From NCBI GenBank assembly GCA_963977425.1, contig CAXBOO010000009.1:1-51078 (forward strand): 51,078 nucleotides of DNA, written 5' to 3'. Origin of the DNA: CAXBOO01 sp963977425. GTDB taxonomy: Bacteria; Bacteroidota; Bacteroidia; Flavobacteriales_D; Luteibaculaceae. The translations under genes and the position numbers were made by a program. A model generated the notes under the pieces. That model was not told the origin of the DNA, did not search any database, and saw only the letters and a list, made by a program, of their open reading frames with translations. Positions 29,934-38,154 of this stretch are shown here, in pieces. Each line of letters begins with the position of its first letter. Positions within the stretch are counted from its first letter, which is position 1.

Positions 29934-30809
29934 GTGAATTTAGCAGCCATAGATATTGGAAGTAATGCCATGCGTTTACTGATAGCCGAACCACGTGTTA
30001 TCAAGAACGAATTAGAAATCAAAAAAATAAGCTTAGTACGAGTACCGTTGCGATTAGGTGAAACGGTTTTTGCAACAGGTTTAGTCAGTTTAGCCAAACG
30101 CGAGATGTTGCGCAAATCGCTAATAGCTTACAAAAACCTGATGGAAGTTTATCAGGTACAAGTGTATAGAGCTGTAGCAACTTCGGCCATGCGCGAAGCC
30201 AAAAACGGAAAAGATGTTTTGGCTTATCTAGAACGCGAAACAGGTATTCATATTGATATCATAAGTGGTAGAGACGAGGCTGAGATAGTTAAGGAAACCT
30301 TTGCATCCTCTGCATTGGAAGCTAAAAGAACCTATTTGTACATCGATGTTGGGGGAGGTAGTACTGAATTGTCGTTTATTAAAGATGGTAAACCCATTCG
30401 CTCTAAAAGTTTTAAGATAGGTACAGTAAGAGTATTACAAGGTTTGGTAGATCCTAAAATGTGGGATGAATTAAAAGACTGGGTGCTTCTGAACACACCA
30501 AAAAGAGGCAATTTAATTGCACTTGGTAGTGGAGGGAACATCAACAATCTTGTAAAATTATTGTCCAATACCTTAAGTCCTCGTAATTTAAGTCGAGCTG
30601 AAATTGATGCATTTTATAGCGAAATGAAGGAGTTGAACTTAAAAGAGCGTCAAGAGAAGTACGGCTTTAAGACCGATAGAGCAGATGTTATAGAACCAGC
30701 TACTAAAATATATACCAAAGTGATGAAATGGGCCAATATTGACACCATTACCGTTCCTAAAATTGGTGTAGCCGATGGTATCATTGCCCAGTTGTATAAG
30801 AATTTATAA
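29934..30809 (+). CDS. ppx: Exopolyphosphatase / pppGpp phosphatase family protein
   Basis: 291 residues, ASKHA fold. The phosphate-binding motifs AAIDIGSNAMRLLI (residue 3 onward) and YLYIDVGGGSTELSFI (about residue 135) are intact, as is the LIALGSGGNINNL loop. It is the short form without the C-terminal HD-like extension seen in E. coli Ppx. It starts at GTG, 6 bases after ppk1. It should release phosphate from polyphosphate ends or act on pppGpp; sequence alone does not separate these. Confidence 0.9.
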   Translation: MNLAAIDIGSNAMRLLIAEPRVIKNELEIKKISLVRVPLRLGETVFATGLVSLAKREMLRKSLIAYKNLMEVYQVQVYRAVATSAMREAKNGKDVLAYLERETGIHIDIISGRDEAEIVKETFASSALEAKRTYLYIDVGGGSTELSFIKDGKPIRSKSFKIGTVRVLQGLVDPKMWDELKDWVLLNTPKRGNLIALGSGGNINNLVKLLSNTLSPRNLSRAEIDAFYSEMKELNLKERQEKYGFKTDRADVIEPATKIYTKVMKWANIDTITVPKIGVADGIIAQLYKNL

Positions 30810-30947
30810 TAGGATAATTTAAGTCTGTGTGCCCTTGTGCAAGGACTATTGAAATGACTTATTGAAATCAATCTTGCTTTGGACTTTGGGGGGTGGTGTT
30901 ATACCAATTAATTATTATTGTTTACTTTGGAAAAAATCCCTTTTTAA

Positions 30948-32549
30948 ATGATAAAAAAACTACTTTTTATAGGGTTGTTAGCTTCGACTACAGCTTTGTT
31001 CTCTCAAAATCAAGTTCCTGAAATCAACAACTTTAGTTACACATTAGGTACGGGAAACATCACGTTTACATACGATTTGTTTGATGCCGAAAACGATACA
31101 TGTGAAGTGTTCTTACGGGCTTCGGCTAACGGTGTTGACTACGATGTAAAACCCTTGTTGGCTACGGGCGATATTGGAGCAGGCATTGTGCCAGGATCAG
31201 GTAAAGAAATTGTTTGGACACATACGATAGAATTTTTATTAGGAAACCGAGAAGATTATAGCTTTCAGTTGGTAGCCGACGATGGGTACGAATTCAATAT
31301 CCAAGCAGTGGTAGATCAAATTGATACCAACGAAATATTGAGCAATTTCTTAAAAGTGTACGGCAATAATCATCCAGCAAGTCCAGATCATTATCAGGCA
31401 ACTCGCGAGAATATTTTTACCCACTATTTAATCAATGGGTATACGGCCGAAACCGACAGTTTTGTTTTCATTGGCGATGAAGTAGTACTGCCAAGAGAAG
31501 GATTGAATATTTATGGTACAAAAACAGGCTTGGTTAATGCCGATAGTACGGTAATCATGTCAGGTCATTACGATACAGTAGAAGAAACCAAAGGCGCCGA
31601 CGACAATGCAATGTCGGTAGCTGTAACCATGGAGGCTGCTAGAATTCTTAAGAATTTGCAGTTTAAAAACAGCATTCGATTTGCTCATTGGGATTTAGAA
31701 GAAGAAGGGCTTGTTGGGGCAAACTATTATGCCAACTCAGCAAAAGTAATTGGTACAAAATCGGTCATCAACTTCGATGGAATGACCATCTATAAAACCG
31801 AACCAAATTCTCAAAAAATTCCTACTGGATTCAATATTTTATTCCCTGCCGCCTATGCAAAAGCTGAAGCCGATAGTTTCAGAGGGAATTTCATTACAGT
31901 AATTGGCGATTTTTTCTCTAGCAAATTGAATCAACAAGCGGTGCAAGCATTCGAAACCTACACACCTGGCTTTCGTTACATAGATGTTACTTGTCCAGAT
32001 CCTGCCTGTGTTATAGCAACCGATTTACGACGTTCAGATCATGCTCCATTTTGGGATAAAGGCATTCCTTCGGTATTCATGACATCGAGCACAGAATTTA
32101 GAACCGATTGTTATCACCAACCTTGCGATACAACCTACAATTTGTGGTACAGTGGTGAGGTAATTAAAGCCGCTACGGCATTGTTGGTAGAGCAAGCTGG
32201 AATTATGCATGCAGCAATAGCCGTAGCATCAAATGTTACCGGTGTTGAACAAAACAATAATGACGAATCGATGGTTCGCTTTTTCCCGAATCCGGTAGTA
32301 GAATCGGCTTACATAGCTTTGAACGCTAAAACAGGCGGTGAGTTAGTGCTTACTTTATTGCAAAACGATGGAAAAGTGGTTAAACAAATGAAGCGCCAAG
32401 TTTCGGCAGGTAAACAGAACGTAGTTTGGCAACCGAAAGATGTAGGAAGTGGGCAGTACATAGTACATGTTTCATTGAACGGGAAAATCATTTTGAGAGA
32501 AACCATTGTATTGGCAATAGACAACACCAAATACCAACACAGACATTGA
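30948..32549 (+). CDS. T9SS-secreted M28-family metallopeptidase
   Basis: 533 residues. The signal peptide ends ALFSQ (about residue 20). An N-terminal beta domain (about 25-115) precedes the M28 zinc-aminopeptidase domain. Its metal ligands and acid are visible: SGHYDT (His207), KGADDNAMSV (bridging Asp), LEEEGLVGA (catalytic Glu) and RSDHAPFWDKGIPSVF (last His). The C-terminal RFFPNPVVESAYIAL region is a type A T9SS sorting domain. It should cleave amino acids from peptide N-termini outside the cell. A near-match -7 element (TACTTTGG) lies about 25 bases upstream. Confidence 0.88.
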   Translation: MIKKLLFIGLLASTTALFSQNQVPEINNFSYTLGTGNITFTYDLFDAENDTCEVFLRASANGVDYDVKPLLATGDIGAGIVPGSGKEIVWTHTIEFLLGNREDYSFQLVADDGYEFNIQAVVDQIDTNEILSNFLKVYGNNHPASPDHYQATRENIFTHYLINGYTAETDSFVFIGDEVVLPREGLNIYGTKTGLVNADSTVIMSGHYDTVEETKGADDNAMSVAVTMEAARILKNLQFKNSIRFAHWDLEEEGLVGANYYANSAKVIGTKSVINFDGMTIYKTEPNSQKIPTGFNILFPAAYAKAEADSFRGNFITVIGDFFSSKLNQQAVQAFETYTPGFRYIDVTCPDPACVIATDLRRSDHAPFWDKGIPSVFMTSSTEFRTDCYHQPCDTTYNLWYSGEVIKAATALLVEQAGIMHAAIAVASNVTGVEQNNNDESMVRFFPNPVVESAYIALNAKTGGELVLTLLQNDGKVVKQMKRQVSAGKQNVVWQPKDVGSGQYIVHVSLNGKIILRETIVLAIDNTKYQHRH

Positions 32550-32570
32550 TAAAATGAACCGTTGGACGGG

Positions 32571-32598
32571 TTGTAAATGCTTCAATTGTTTACATTAG
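32571..32598 (+). promoter_or_regulatory. Promoter of tRNA-Arg
   Basis: TTG (32571-32573), a 17-base spacer and TACATTAG (32591-32598, one mismatch to TAnnTTTG) lie 11 bases before the mature tRNA 5' end. Confidence 0.55.
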
Positions 32599-32609
32599 CC
32601 AACAGTAAT

Positions 32610-32683
32610 GGCTCCGTAGTTCAACTGAATAGAATATCAGATTTCGGCTCTGAGGGTTGTGGGTTTGAATCCCGCCGGGGTCA
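32610..32683 (+). tRNA. tRNA-Arg (anticodon UCG)
   Basis: Cloverleaf read by hand. The acceptor is GGCTCCG/CGGGGTC with two G-U pairs. The D arm is GTTC/GAAT and the anticodon stem is TCAGA/TCTGA around TTTCGGC (anticodon TCG at 32644-32646). The T stem is GTGGG/CCCGC. CCA is not encoded. The near-invariant G19 and C56 are replaced by A (32628) and T (32666), which could still form an A19-U56 tertiary pair. The gene marks the left edge of a putative island. Confidence 0.85.
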
Positions 32684-32838
32684 CAAGAATTAAAAAGAAA
32701 GGAGGCTTTAAGGGTCTCCTTTTTTTATGTGGAATAAATCAAGTTATGCCAGTATACCTATATCCAGCAACGTTAGTAATAGATAAGAAAGCCGTTGCCG
32801 ACAAGTACAATGGTGGCTTAGATCAATTTAGAAAAGAT
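32681..32838. repeat. Left copy of a 158-bp direct repeat (island end, att-like)
   Basis: It matches 50752-50909 at a constant offset with about five mismatches and no gaps. It covers the last bases of tRNA-Arg, its terminator and the first 31 codons of a small gene. Similarity stops abruptly after GAAAAGAT, as expected at a recombination junction. Confidence 0.85.
32698..32727 (+). terminator. Terminator of tRNA-Arg
   Basis: AAAGGAG (32698-32704) pairs with CTCCTTT (32716-32722), followed by further T. The same structure, with small changes, recurs at about 50769-50797. Confidence 0.75.
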
Positions 32839-32847
32839 TTTAACTAA
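32746..32847 (+). pseudogene. Truncated copy of the small gene at 50817
   Basis: 33 codons starting MPVYLYPATLVIDKKAV and ending RKDFN. The first 31 residues are identical to the frame at 50817, which continues for at least 56 more residues. Similarity ends at the repeat boundary (32838) and a stop follows two codons later, so this is a fragment left at the island end and not a functional gene. Confidence 0.75.
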
Positions 32848-32867
32848 TGACCCTAGTTAGGTACAGC

Positions 32868-33188
32868 TTACATTAATCCTATACCATTAGCAAGTATTGA
32901 AACAAAGGTTAAGATTGAAAACAACAATATTTTAAAATCTCCAACACCATTATTTTTCATAGTTTTTATTCCTAAGATCAGGTTAACAATTAATCCTAAA
33001 GTTGTTATTAACGTAAATAATATTGGGTTAATAAATCCAGGATCTAGTCCTTCTTTTTTAAGGAAAAATGCATTACTAAACCAATTAGATGCTTGATTAG
33101 GGTCATCAAAAATGTTGAATACAATAATCCAAACAACAATTGGAATTGTTAATAGAAATAATATAATCCACGGTTTTAATTTTTTCAT
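32868..33188 (-). CDS. Small multi-pass membrane protein of unknown function
   Basis: 106 residues with three predicted helices (about 6-27, 50-73 and 84-104) and a short basic N-terminus. No family recognised. It starts 11 bases after the stop of the T9SS protein gene at 33200-34822 and is probably the last gene of that operon. Confidence 0.6.
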   Translation of the reverse strand: MKKLKPWIILFLLTIPIVVWIIVFNIFDDPNQASNWFSNAFFLKKEGLDPGFINPILFTLITTLGLIVNLILGIKTMKNNGVGDFKILLFSILTFVSILANGIGLM

Positions 33189-33199
33189 AATTCTAACAA

Positions 33200-34822
33200 T
33201 TAATCTACCACCAAAGTCCCAGTATGCACTTGTTTGCCACTGCCTTCGGCGCGGATAATGTAGTTGCCCCTTTGCAATTCGGGAAGTTGGAGATGGGTTT
33301 CTGAAACACCTTGCAATATGTCTGTTTCGTGAACCAATCTGCCTTTATTGTCGTAGAATTTCACTATCCAACTTTGCTTTTCCATGCCGCTCCAACTAAG
33401 GTTGACATTGCCTTGGCTTTGAGCAGGGTTAGGGAATATTTGAGAATGGTTGTTTTTATTTAAATCGACAACCCCTAGATAGCCTATAGAATCTATTTCA
33501 ATTATAAGAGGATTGTGAAGGTTTTCGTTTTCAGGGGAGAAAGTTGATCCTGCAAGTAAACAACCACCATTCTTGGAGGGAACAGCATCATTTATCATTT
33601 CAAATTCATTACCAGAATCCAAAACTTGTGACCATAAGGTATTACCTGAATTATCTAAAAGGGCAACCAAAATCTTATTTTCTTTGGATAATGGGTATTC
33701 ATTTATAGTGTCATTGTAAAAATGAGTTTTTAACAAATCTGGGTTTTTACTGTAAAGATTATTAAGTGTAACACCTACGCAGATTCTATTGTCTTTTAAA
33801 CTGGCAATAGCACCAGGGCCATTAAATGGAAAAGGAAACTCATCAGTAAGGGATATAAGATTAAGGCTGTCTAAATTTTGATCAAAGCTATAAAGTGCGA
33901 AATCAATAGTGTCGTAATTTGTTGTAAGGATAGTGTCTGGTGAAATCCATTCGGTAACGGTTCTTCCTGTATGAGATAAGCATGATGATATAAAGTGTTC
34001 GGAATTTATAGCCGTAACATGATTCATGCTATAAATACTATAATTTGGGGTTGAATTGTTTTGAAAATCGTTTCTTCTCACATAGTTAGAATCATCTTTC
34101 TCAAAATGTAATGTCGAGTTAAGTAATAAAGAATCTTTGCTATACCATTGTGGTCTAAGGCTTAAAGGAATATTTTCAGAAAACACTATGAGATTATCGT
34201 TGGTTTCTATTATGTCGTCGGTGCCGTTTAAACCCGAGTATTGGAAATAAGATTCTCTTCCTGTTGTATCTTCTCGCCAAACGTTGTCAAGCCCTTTTAT
34301 GGCTAAATAATTGCTTGTTGCCCAATCATTATAAAGACTTCCTGACACAACCATTTCTCCAGTTTTAAGTTCATACAATCCTTGTGCATAAATCTTATTC
34401 ATTAATCGGTATTTGGATGAATCAAACATCTCAATTCCGATAATATTAAGTGATGGTGATATTGTTATTAAGGCAAAATCTTCAGAGTCTTGTTCTTTAT
34501 CGTAAAGATTTATTAAAACAATATAATCACCTGATTTTGTTGTTATTAAATCAACAACTTGACCACGATTTACGGGCCAATTAGCTAATAAATTATTAGT
34601 GTCTTGAGTAGCTCTGTTGTAGGTATATAAAAATGGTTGAAAAATCTGATCACTATCTTCATTGATTTTCTCAAAACCATATTTTCCTGCTAAAAGTAGT
34701 AGCCCATTCTTTCCCTCTTGGATTTTGGATATTCTTACATCACCTCCGAAACTGAAAGTATATTTATTTTGCGAAAATAATACGAATGGAATCAAAAGAA
34801 AAAGGAAAAAAATGTGTTTCAT
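33200..34822 (-). CDS. T9SS-secreted beta-propeller-like surface protein (cassette B)
   Basis: 540 residues. The signal peptide ends VLFSQ (residue 18). The body has repeated blades of the type GGCLLAG...LIIEIDSIGYLG, suggesting a beta-propeller. The C-terminus (FPNPAQSQGNVNLSWSG to TGTLVVD) is a type A T9SS sorting domain. It is nearly identical to the ends of the two paralogs at 36412 and 38155, while the bodies are much more divergent. It lies downstream of a lipoprotein gene, from which a strong hairpin separates it, and upstream of a small membrane protein. Function unknown; a surface sensor, adhesin or lipoprotein partner are all possible. Confidence 0.8.
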   Translation of the reverse strand: MKHIFFLFLLIPFVLFSQNKYTFSFGGDVRISKIQEGKNGLLLLAGKYGFEKINEDSDQIFQPFLYTYNRATQDTNNLLANWPVNRGQVVDLITTKSGDYIVLINLYDKEQDSEDFALITISPSLNIIGIEMFDSSKYRLMNKIYAQGLYELKTGEMVVSGSLYNDWATSNYLAIKGLDNVWREDTTGRESYFQYSGLNGTDDIIETNDNLIVFSENIPLSLRPQWYSKDSLLLNSTLHFEKDDSNYVRRNDFQNNSTPNYSIYSMNHVTAINSEHFISSCLSHTGRTVTEWISPDTILTTNYDTIDFALYSFDQNLDSLNLISLTDEFPFPFNGPGAIASLKDNRICVGVTLNNLYSKNPDLLKTHFYNDTINEYPLSKENKILVALLDNSGNTLWSQVLDSGNEFEMINDAVPSKNGGCLLAGSTFSPENENLHNPLIIEIDSIGYLGVVDLNKNNHSQIFPNPAQSQGNVNLSWSGMEKQSWIVKFYDNKGRLVHETDILQGVSETHLQLPELQRGNYIIRAEGSGKQVHTGTLVVD

Positions 34823-34838
34823 AATTCAAAAATTGAAA

Positions 34839-34868
34839 AGGACAGGTTTAATTTACAAAACCTGTCCT
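34839..34868 (-). terminator. Hairpin between lipoprotein and T9SS genes (possible attenuator)
   Basis: AGGACAGGTTT (34839-34849) and AAACCTGTCCT (34858-34868) form a perfect 11-bp stem with an 8-nt loop. On the minus strand it is followed by TTTTCAATTTTT, a broken T run. It ends the lipoprotein message at least in part and would set the lipoprotein above the T9SS protein in output. Confidence 0.7.
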
Positions 34869-34889
34869 GAAGTGTAGAAATTTAATTTA

Positions 34890-35879
34890 TTAATGATAAA
34901 TTATTTGCCCATTGTCAACTGGAGTGTAGGTGATAGTGCAAAATTGTGAATGAGTTGAAGTCACATATTGATCCCGAGCGACGGTCATAATTGCGATATA
35001 AGATTGTTGAGTTGGACTTGCAAGTTCTGGTAAAGATATTCCAGATGGCTTTGGAGTTTTTGCCAAAGATTTCATTCTGTGGTAAAAATGGTACATACCT
35101 GATTTCGTAATTCCTTTACCTGCTGGAGCATTGCTGTAATCGTAATAGTGTGATGCAGAACCATTGTTAGATGAATATAATATTTGGTTAGCATCATTGT
35201 TGAATAAATGAGGGTGTGAACCACGAGAGATATGAACTGTAATTGACTCACCAATTGGTTGTCCTCGATATTTAGGTCTAGAACATGCATTGAAAAGGTT
35301 TCTTAGCTTTCTAGAAGCTGTTGCGTATGGCTGACTATTGTCATTTTCGCAGAATTCTAATTGGTATAGAATCTCTAATTCCGTTAATGCACGTAATCCC
35401 AGAACACCGCCAGTTCCGTTATCAGCTACGGATATTACTTCAACAAATATTAGTTTTCTGTTTTCGTTGGCAACACTTAGTAAATTAATTATCTCTGCTG
35501 CTGTTTCTAGCAATGCAACTTGTTGATTAACGAAACTAATTTCGCCAGACATCAATGGAACATCAATATAAAATGTATCGGTTGCTACTTCATATAAATT
35601 ATGAACACCATTTCCGTAAATAGTGTTGATACTTCCAGATAGTTGTTCCGCAAAATCTGTAATTTTTTTTCTGGTTTGTGGAATTAGTTCTAAAAGCAAT
35701 TGTTTTTGTTCATTTGAAACCAATTCTTGCCCATTTGTATTGGATTCAGCGGCTTGTTTAGAGTTATTAGGGTTGACTAACTGGTCTTTTTCACATGATG
35801 CAAACATTAAGCATATACTAGCTAAGCCAATAGCTGCAATTAATCGGAAATTCTTTCCACTTTTTAATTTTGTTTTCAT
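34890..35879 (-). CDS. Surface or periplasmic lipoprotein (cassette B)
   Basis: 329 residues. The lipoprotein signal MKTKLKSGKNFRLIAAIGLASICLMFASC has a clear lipobox (Cys about residue 29), followed by a Ser/Asn-rich linker. The N-terminal half is helical. The C-terminal half contains RGSHPHLFNNDANQILY, comparable to QTHPHYYYADQFLNPDNKTYMY in the paralog at 39792. No known domain recognised. It is encoded first in the cassette, before the T9SS protein, so the two may form a surface pair. Confidence 0.75.
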   Translation of the reverse strand: MKTKLKSGKNFRLIAAIGLASICLMFASCEKDQLVNPNNSKQAAESNTNGQELVSNEQKQLLLELIPQTRKKITDFAEQLSGSINTIYGNGVHNLYEVATDTFYIDVPLMSGEISFVNQQVALLETAAEIINLLSVANENRKLIFVEVISVADNGTGGVLGLRALTELEILYQLEFCENDNSQPYATASRKLRNLFNACSRPKYRGQPIGESITVHISRGSHPHLFNNDANQILYSSNNGSASHYYDYSNAPAGKGITKSGMYHFYHRMKSLAKTPKPSGISLPELASPTQQSYIAIMTVARDQYVTSTHSQFCTITYTPVDNGQIIYH

Positions 35880-36176
35880 GGTTTTTTTTTTTTGAATTGT
35901 TTATGTCACAATTCTATAAAAATTAAACGTGTATTTTTTTAAATAACTCGTGCGATTAAATCTTGTATATGTACGATGAATTAGTGATAGTAAGGTTTTT
36001 TGAAGTTTATGGCAACTTAAAATAATCTATTTTGCTTACTAAAGTTATCATGTTAAGCAACTAAAGTTTTTCCGATTATTCGGTAAAAAGCATTTTTTCG
36101 ACTGTGAGTTGCGGTATTTGTTGGAATGAATATGTAATATTTCATTATTGTTCAATGATTAGAGACGATTTGGCAA
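35880..36176. promoter_or_regulatory. Upstream region of lipoprotein cassette B
   Basis: This region is clearly homologous to 40836-41145 upstream of cassette A, evidence of duplication. Next to the gene lies a conserved inverted repeat, GAATTGT (35894-35900) and ACAATTC (35908-35914) with a 7-nt centre. It overlaps TAGAATTG-like promoter sequence on the minus strand. About 160-190 bases upstream lies the ACTAAAGTT pair. No RNA gene seen. Confidence 0.6.
36038..36068 (+). promoter_or_regulatory. Paired ACTAAAGTT motif upstream of cassette B
   Basis: ACTAAAGTT at 36038-36046 and 36060-36068, exactly 22 bp apart (two helical turns). They are embedded in a TTGCTTA...TAAGCAA inverted repeat. The same arrangement occurs at 40992-41022 and 43656-43686. 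Confidence 0.6.
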
Positions 36177-36254
36177 CTAAATTGCTTTGAATTTATCTAT
36201 TAAAAACTCAATTTGACTGTCATCATTCAAGTCTCTGAGAGTGAAAAATTGGTT
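36177..36254 (-). pseudogene. Remnant of the response-regulator C-terminus
   Basis: On the minus strand this encodes NQFFTLRDLNDDSQIEFLIDKFKAI and a stop. It matches the last 25 residues of the LuxR-type regulator at 41146 in 24 positions. No start and no upstream domain remain. It was dragged along when the regulator-end, lipoprotein and T9SS block was duplicated in tandem. Confidence 0.85.
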
Positions 36255-36339
36255 GAATAGCCCCTCTATAATGCGAAGAATACGCCGAAGTAAATACGGT
36301 CGATTGATGGTTTTGTCAACCAGTGCGAAGCAGAGTGGA

Positions 36340-36411
36340 GAATCTGTTAATTTAATTGAAGACTTCTCGATATAAAATTCTTACAGAATTTCACTCGAAG
36401 TGACGAATCAA
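36340..36411. repeat. Intergenic repeat, copy 1
   Basis: A block starting GAATCTGTTAATTTAATTG and containing the palindrome TCACTCGAAGTGA. It recurs at 38083-38154 with only one or two differences. Each copy sits directly downstream of a T9SS gene stop on the minus strand. The style matches extragenic repeats common in flavobacterial genomes. Confidence 0.75.
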
Positions 36412-38016
36412 TTAATCAACCACAACAGTCCCAGTATGCACTTGTTTGCCACTGCCTTCGGCGCGGATAATGTAGTTGCCGATTGGTAATTCTGGTAGTT
36501 GAATGTTGCTTTCTGCAACGCCTTGAAATATGTCTGTTGCGTGAATCAATCGCCCTTTTTTGTCGTATAACTTCACTTGCCAGTTTTGTTTTTGCTTGCC
36601 GCTCCAGCTAAGGTTGACTTTGCCTTGGCTTTGGACAGGGTTGGGGTAAACGGCAATTTTTTGTTGGTCGAACAAATGGGCCAAGCTTTCATCGGAGATG
36701 GAGGTTAGGGTGCCGAGACTGTCCATTTTAACGACGATCATATCGATGCCATTGGTTACGCCTTCCTTTACTCTGTCACCCGCAAAAACACATCCGCCAT
36801 CGTTTGTTGCCACAACAGCTGTAATGCGCAAATCAGCAAACTCTTCTTTTATCTCGTGTTCCCACAAAATTTTACCCGTATCATTCAACATGGCTATCAA
36901 ACCTGTACTGTAAGGCGCATTGGCCTCTTCGTTTCTATTGATGAAATCGTTCATAGAGCCCCCGAAGCAATAATCACCCTTATTGGTTTGAGAAAGGAAT
37001 GGATCGTAGCAATACTTATAGCCATATTTTCGGCTTATATCCACATATTTTATTGAATCTATTTCAGGGGTGAAAAAATACAGTCCTAACGATGTTGTAT
37101 CAAATCGTTTTGCCGGGTTGGTTATTAGAACATCTATGGTATAAAATCGAGATGGCGACACAATGGAACTATCATTAAGCACAAACACATTTTTTATTCC
37201 TGAACTGGTATACCCCCTTACTTGTTCAGTTTGGGTAGCATAGGCATCTTCTCTTGGTAGATGGGCTTCGGTGCTGTCAATTACAAACTCACCAAATTCA
37301 TTTCGGGTGGCTAATAAAAATGAAGATGGAGCAGCAATTCCGCCATTGGTAACGAGGGTATATGTATCTCCGACTTTATAAAAATTATCGTTATTGTAGG
37401 TTAAGGTTTGAACATTTTCAACCACTTCTTCAAAAATTAGACTGTCGCCCTTGAATTCAGCAAAGTAATATCCCTTTCCATAAATAATATCATAACGCTC
37501 CGAGCCAACAATCAAAAAATGATCGGCATCCTCTTCTGACTCAATAAGTACATGTTGAATCATAATATTTGAAGCTATTTTGCTCCGTGTTACAACTACT
37601 TTTTCGTCTCCTGTTTCAGGATTGTATCGAACATAGGCAAAGGTGCCAAAAGGGTATTGTTGGTTTTTGTCGAAGAAGTTGTTGAAAGCCATAATAACTT
37701 CTCCGTTTTTGGCTCTTTTTACGTCTACCAATATTCCTCTATCTATGGCAGTAGGTAATATGTTCTGAAATTCATAATCTGATAAAGTATTCGTTTCGGT
37801 ATTGAATACCTTCACAAGTCTATCGGCTATGTTATTCGAGTATTCATAAAAATTAGCGCCCCCAAAAAGAATGTTGTCATCGTCCAATACAACACCTCTC
37901 CGTAAAAAGTTCTGATTCCCTTCTGAGAATTGATATACCTGGTCTTGGGCGAATAAGTTTCCTGAAAACAGAATTAACAAGAACATATACTTGATTAAGC
38001 TAAAGGTCGATTTCAT
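36412..38016 (-). CDS. T9SS-secreted beta-propeller-like surface protein (cassette A, second)
   Basis: 534 residues. The signal peptide ends GNLFAQ (about residue 24). The body has propeller-like blades (NDGGCVFAGDRVKEG...MIVVKMDSLGTLTSI). The C-terminal sorting domain (QQKIAVYPNPVQSQG to TGTVVVD) is almost the same as in the genes at 33200 and 38155. It is 138 bases downstream of its paralog at 38155, and they may share the promoter ahead of the lipoprotein at 40835. Function unknown. Confidence 0.8.
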   Translation of the reverse strand: MKSTFSLIKYMFLLILFSGNLFAQDQVYQFSEGNQNFLRRGVVLDDDNILFGGANFYEYSNNIADRLVKVFNTETNTLSDYEFQNILPTAIDRGILVDVKRAKNGEVIMAFNNFFDKNQQYPFGTFAYVRYNPETGDEKVVVTRSKIASNIMIQHVLIESEEDADHFLIVGSERYDIIYGKGYYFAEFKGDSLIFEEVVENVQTLTYNNDNFYKVGDTYTLVTNGGIAAPSSFLLATRNEFGEFVIDSTEAHLPREDAYATQTEQVRGYTSSGIKNVFVLNDSSIVSPSRFYTIDVLITNPAKRFDTTSLGLYFFTPEIDSIKYVDISRKYGYKYCYDPFLSQTNKGDYCFGGSMNDFINRNEEANAPYSTGLIAMLNDTGKILWEHEIKEEFADLRITAVVATNDGGCVFAGDRVKEGVTNGIDMIVVKMDSLGTLTSISDESLAHLFDQQKIAVYPNPVQSQGKVNLSWSGKQKQNWQVKLYDKKGRLIHATDIFQGVAESNIQLPELPIGNYIIRAEGSGKQVHTGTVVVD

Positions 38017-38082
38017 ATCAATTTCAAGTTTTAAATTCGTTTAAAGGCATTTGTCATTCAGAACGCAACCTAGAGGAGTGAA

Positions 38083-38154
38083 GAATCTGTTAATTTAATT
38101 GTAGACTTCTCGATATAAAATTCTTACAGAATTTCACTCGAAGTGACGAATCAA
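38083..38154. repeat. Intergenic repeat, copy 2
   Basis: Second copy of the repeat at 36340-36411, placed between the two T9SS genes. The palindrome TCACTCGAAGTGA could fold in the transcript and act as a weak terminator or RNA stabiliser. Confidence 0.75.

Noticed and set aside
30833..30844. CCTTG-TG-CAAGG hairpin after ppx
   Set aside because: The stem is only 5 bp and no T run follows; chance is a sufficient explanation.
32659..32745. Extended start for the truncated gene at 32746
   Set aside because: The longer frame reads through the tRNA-Arg 3' half and its terminator; the MPVYLYP start is shared with the right copy.
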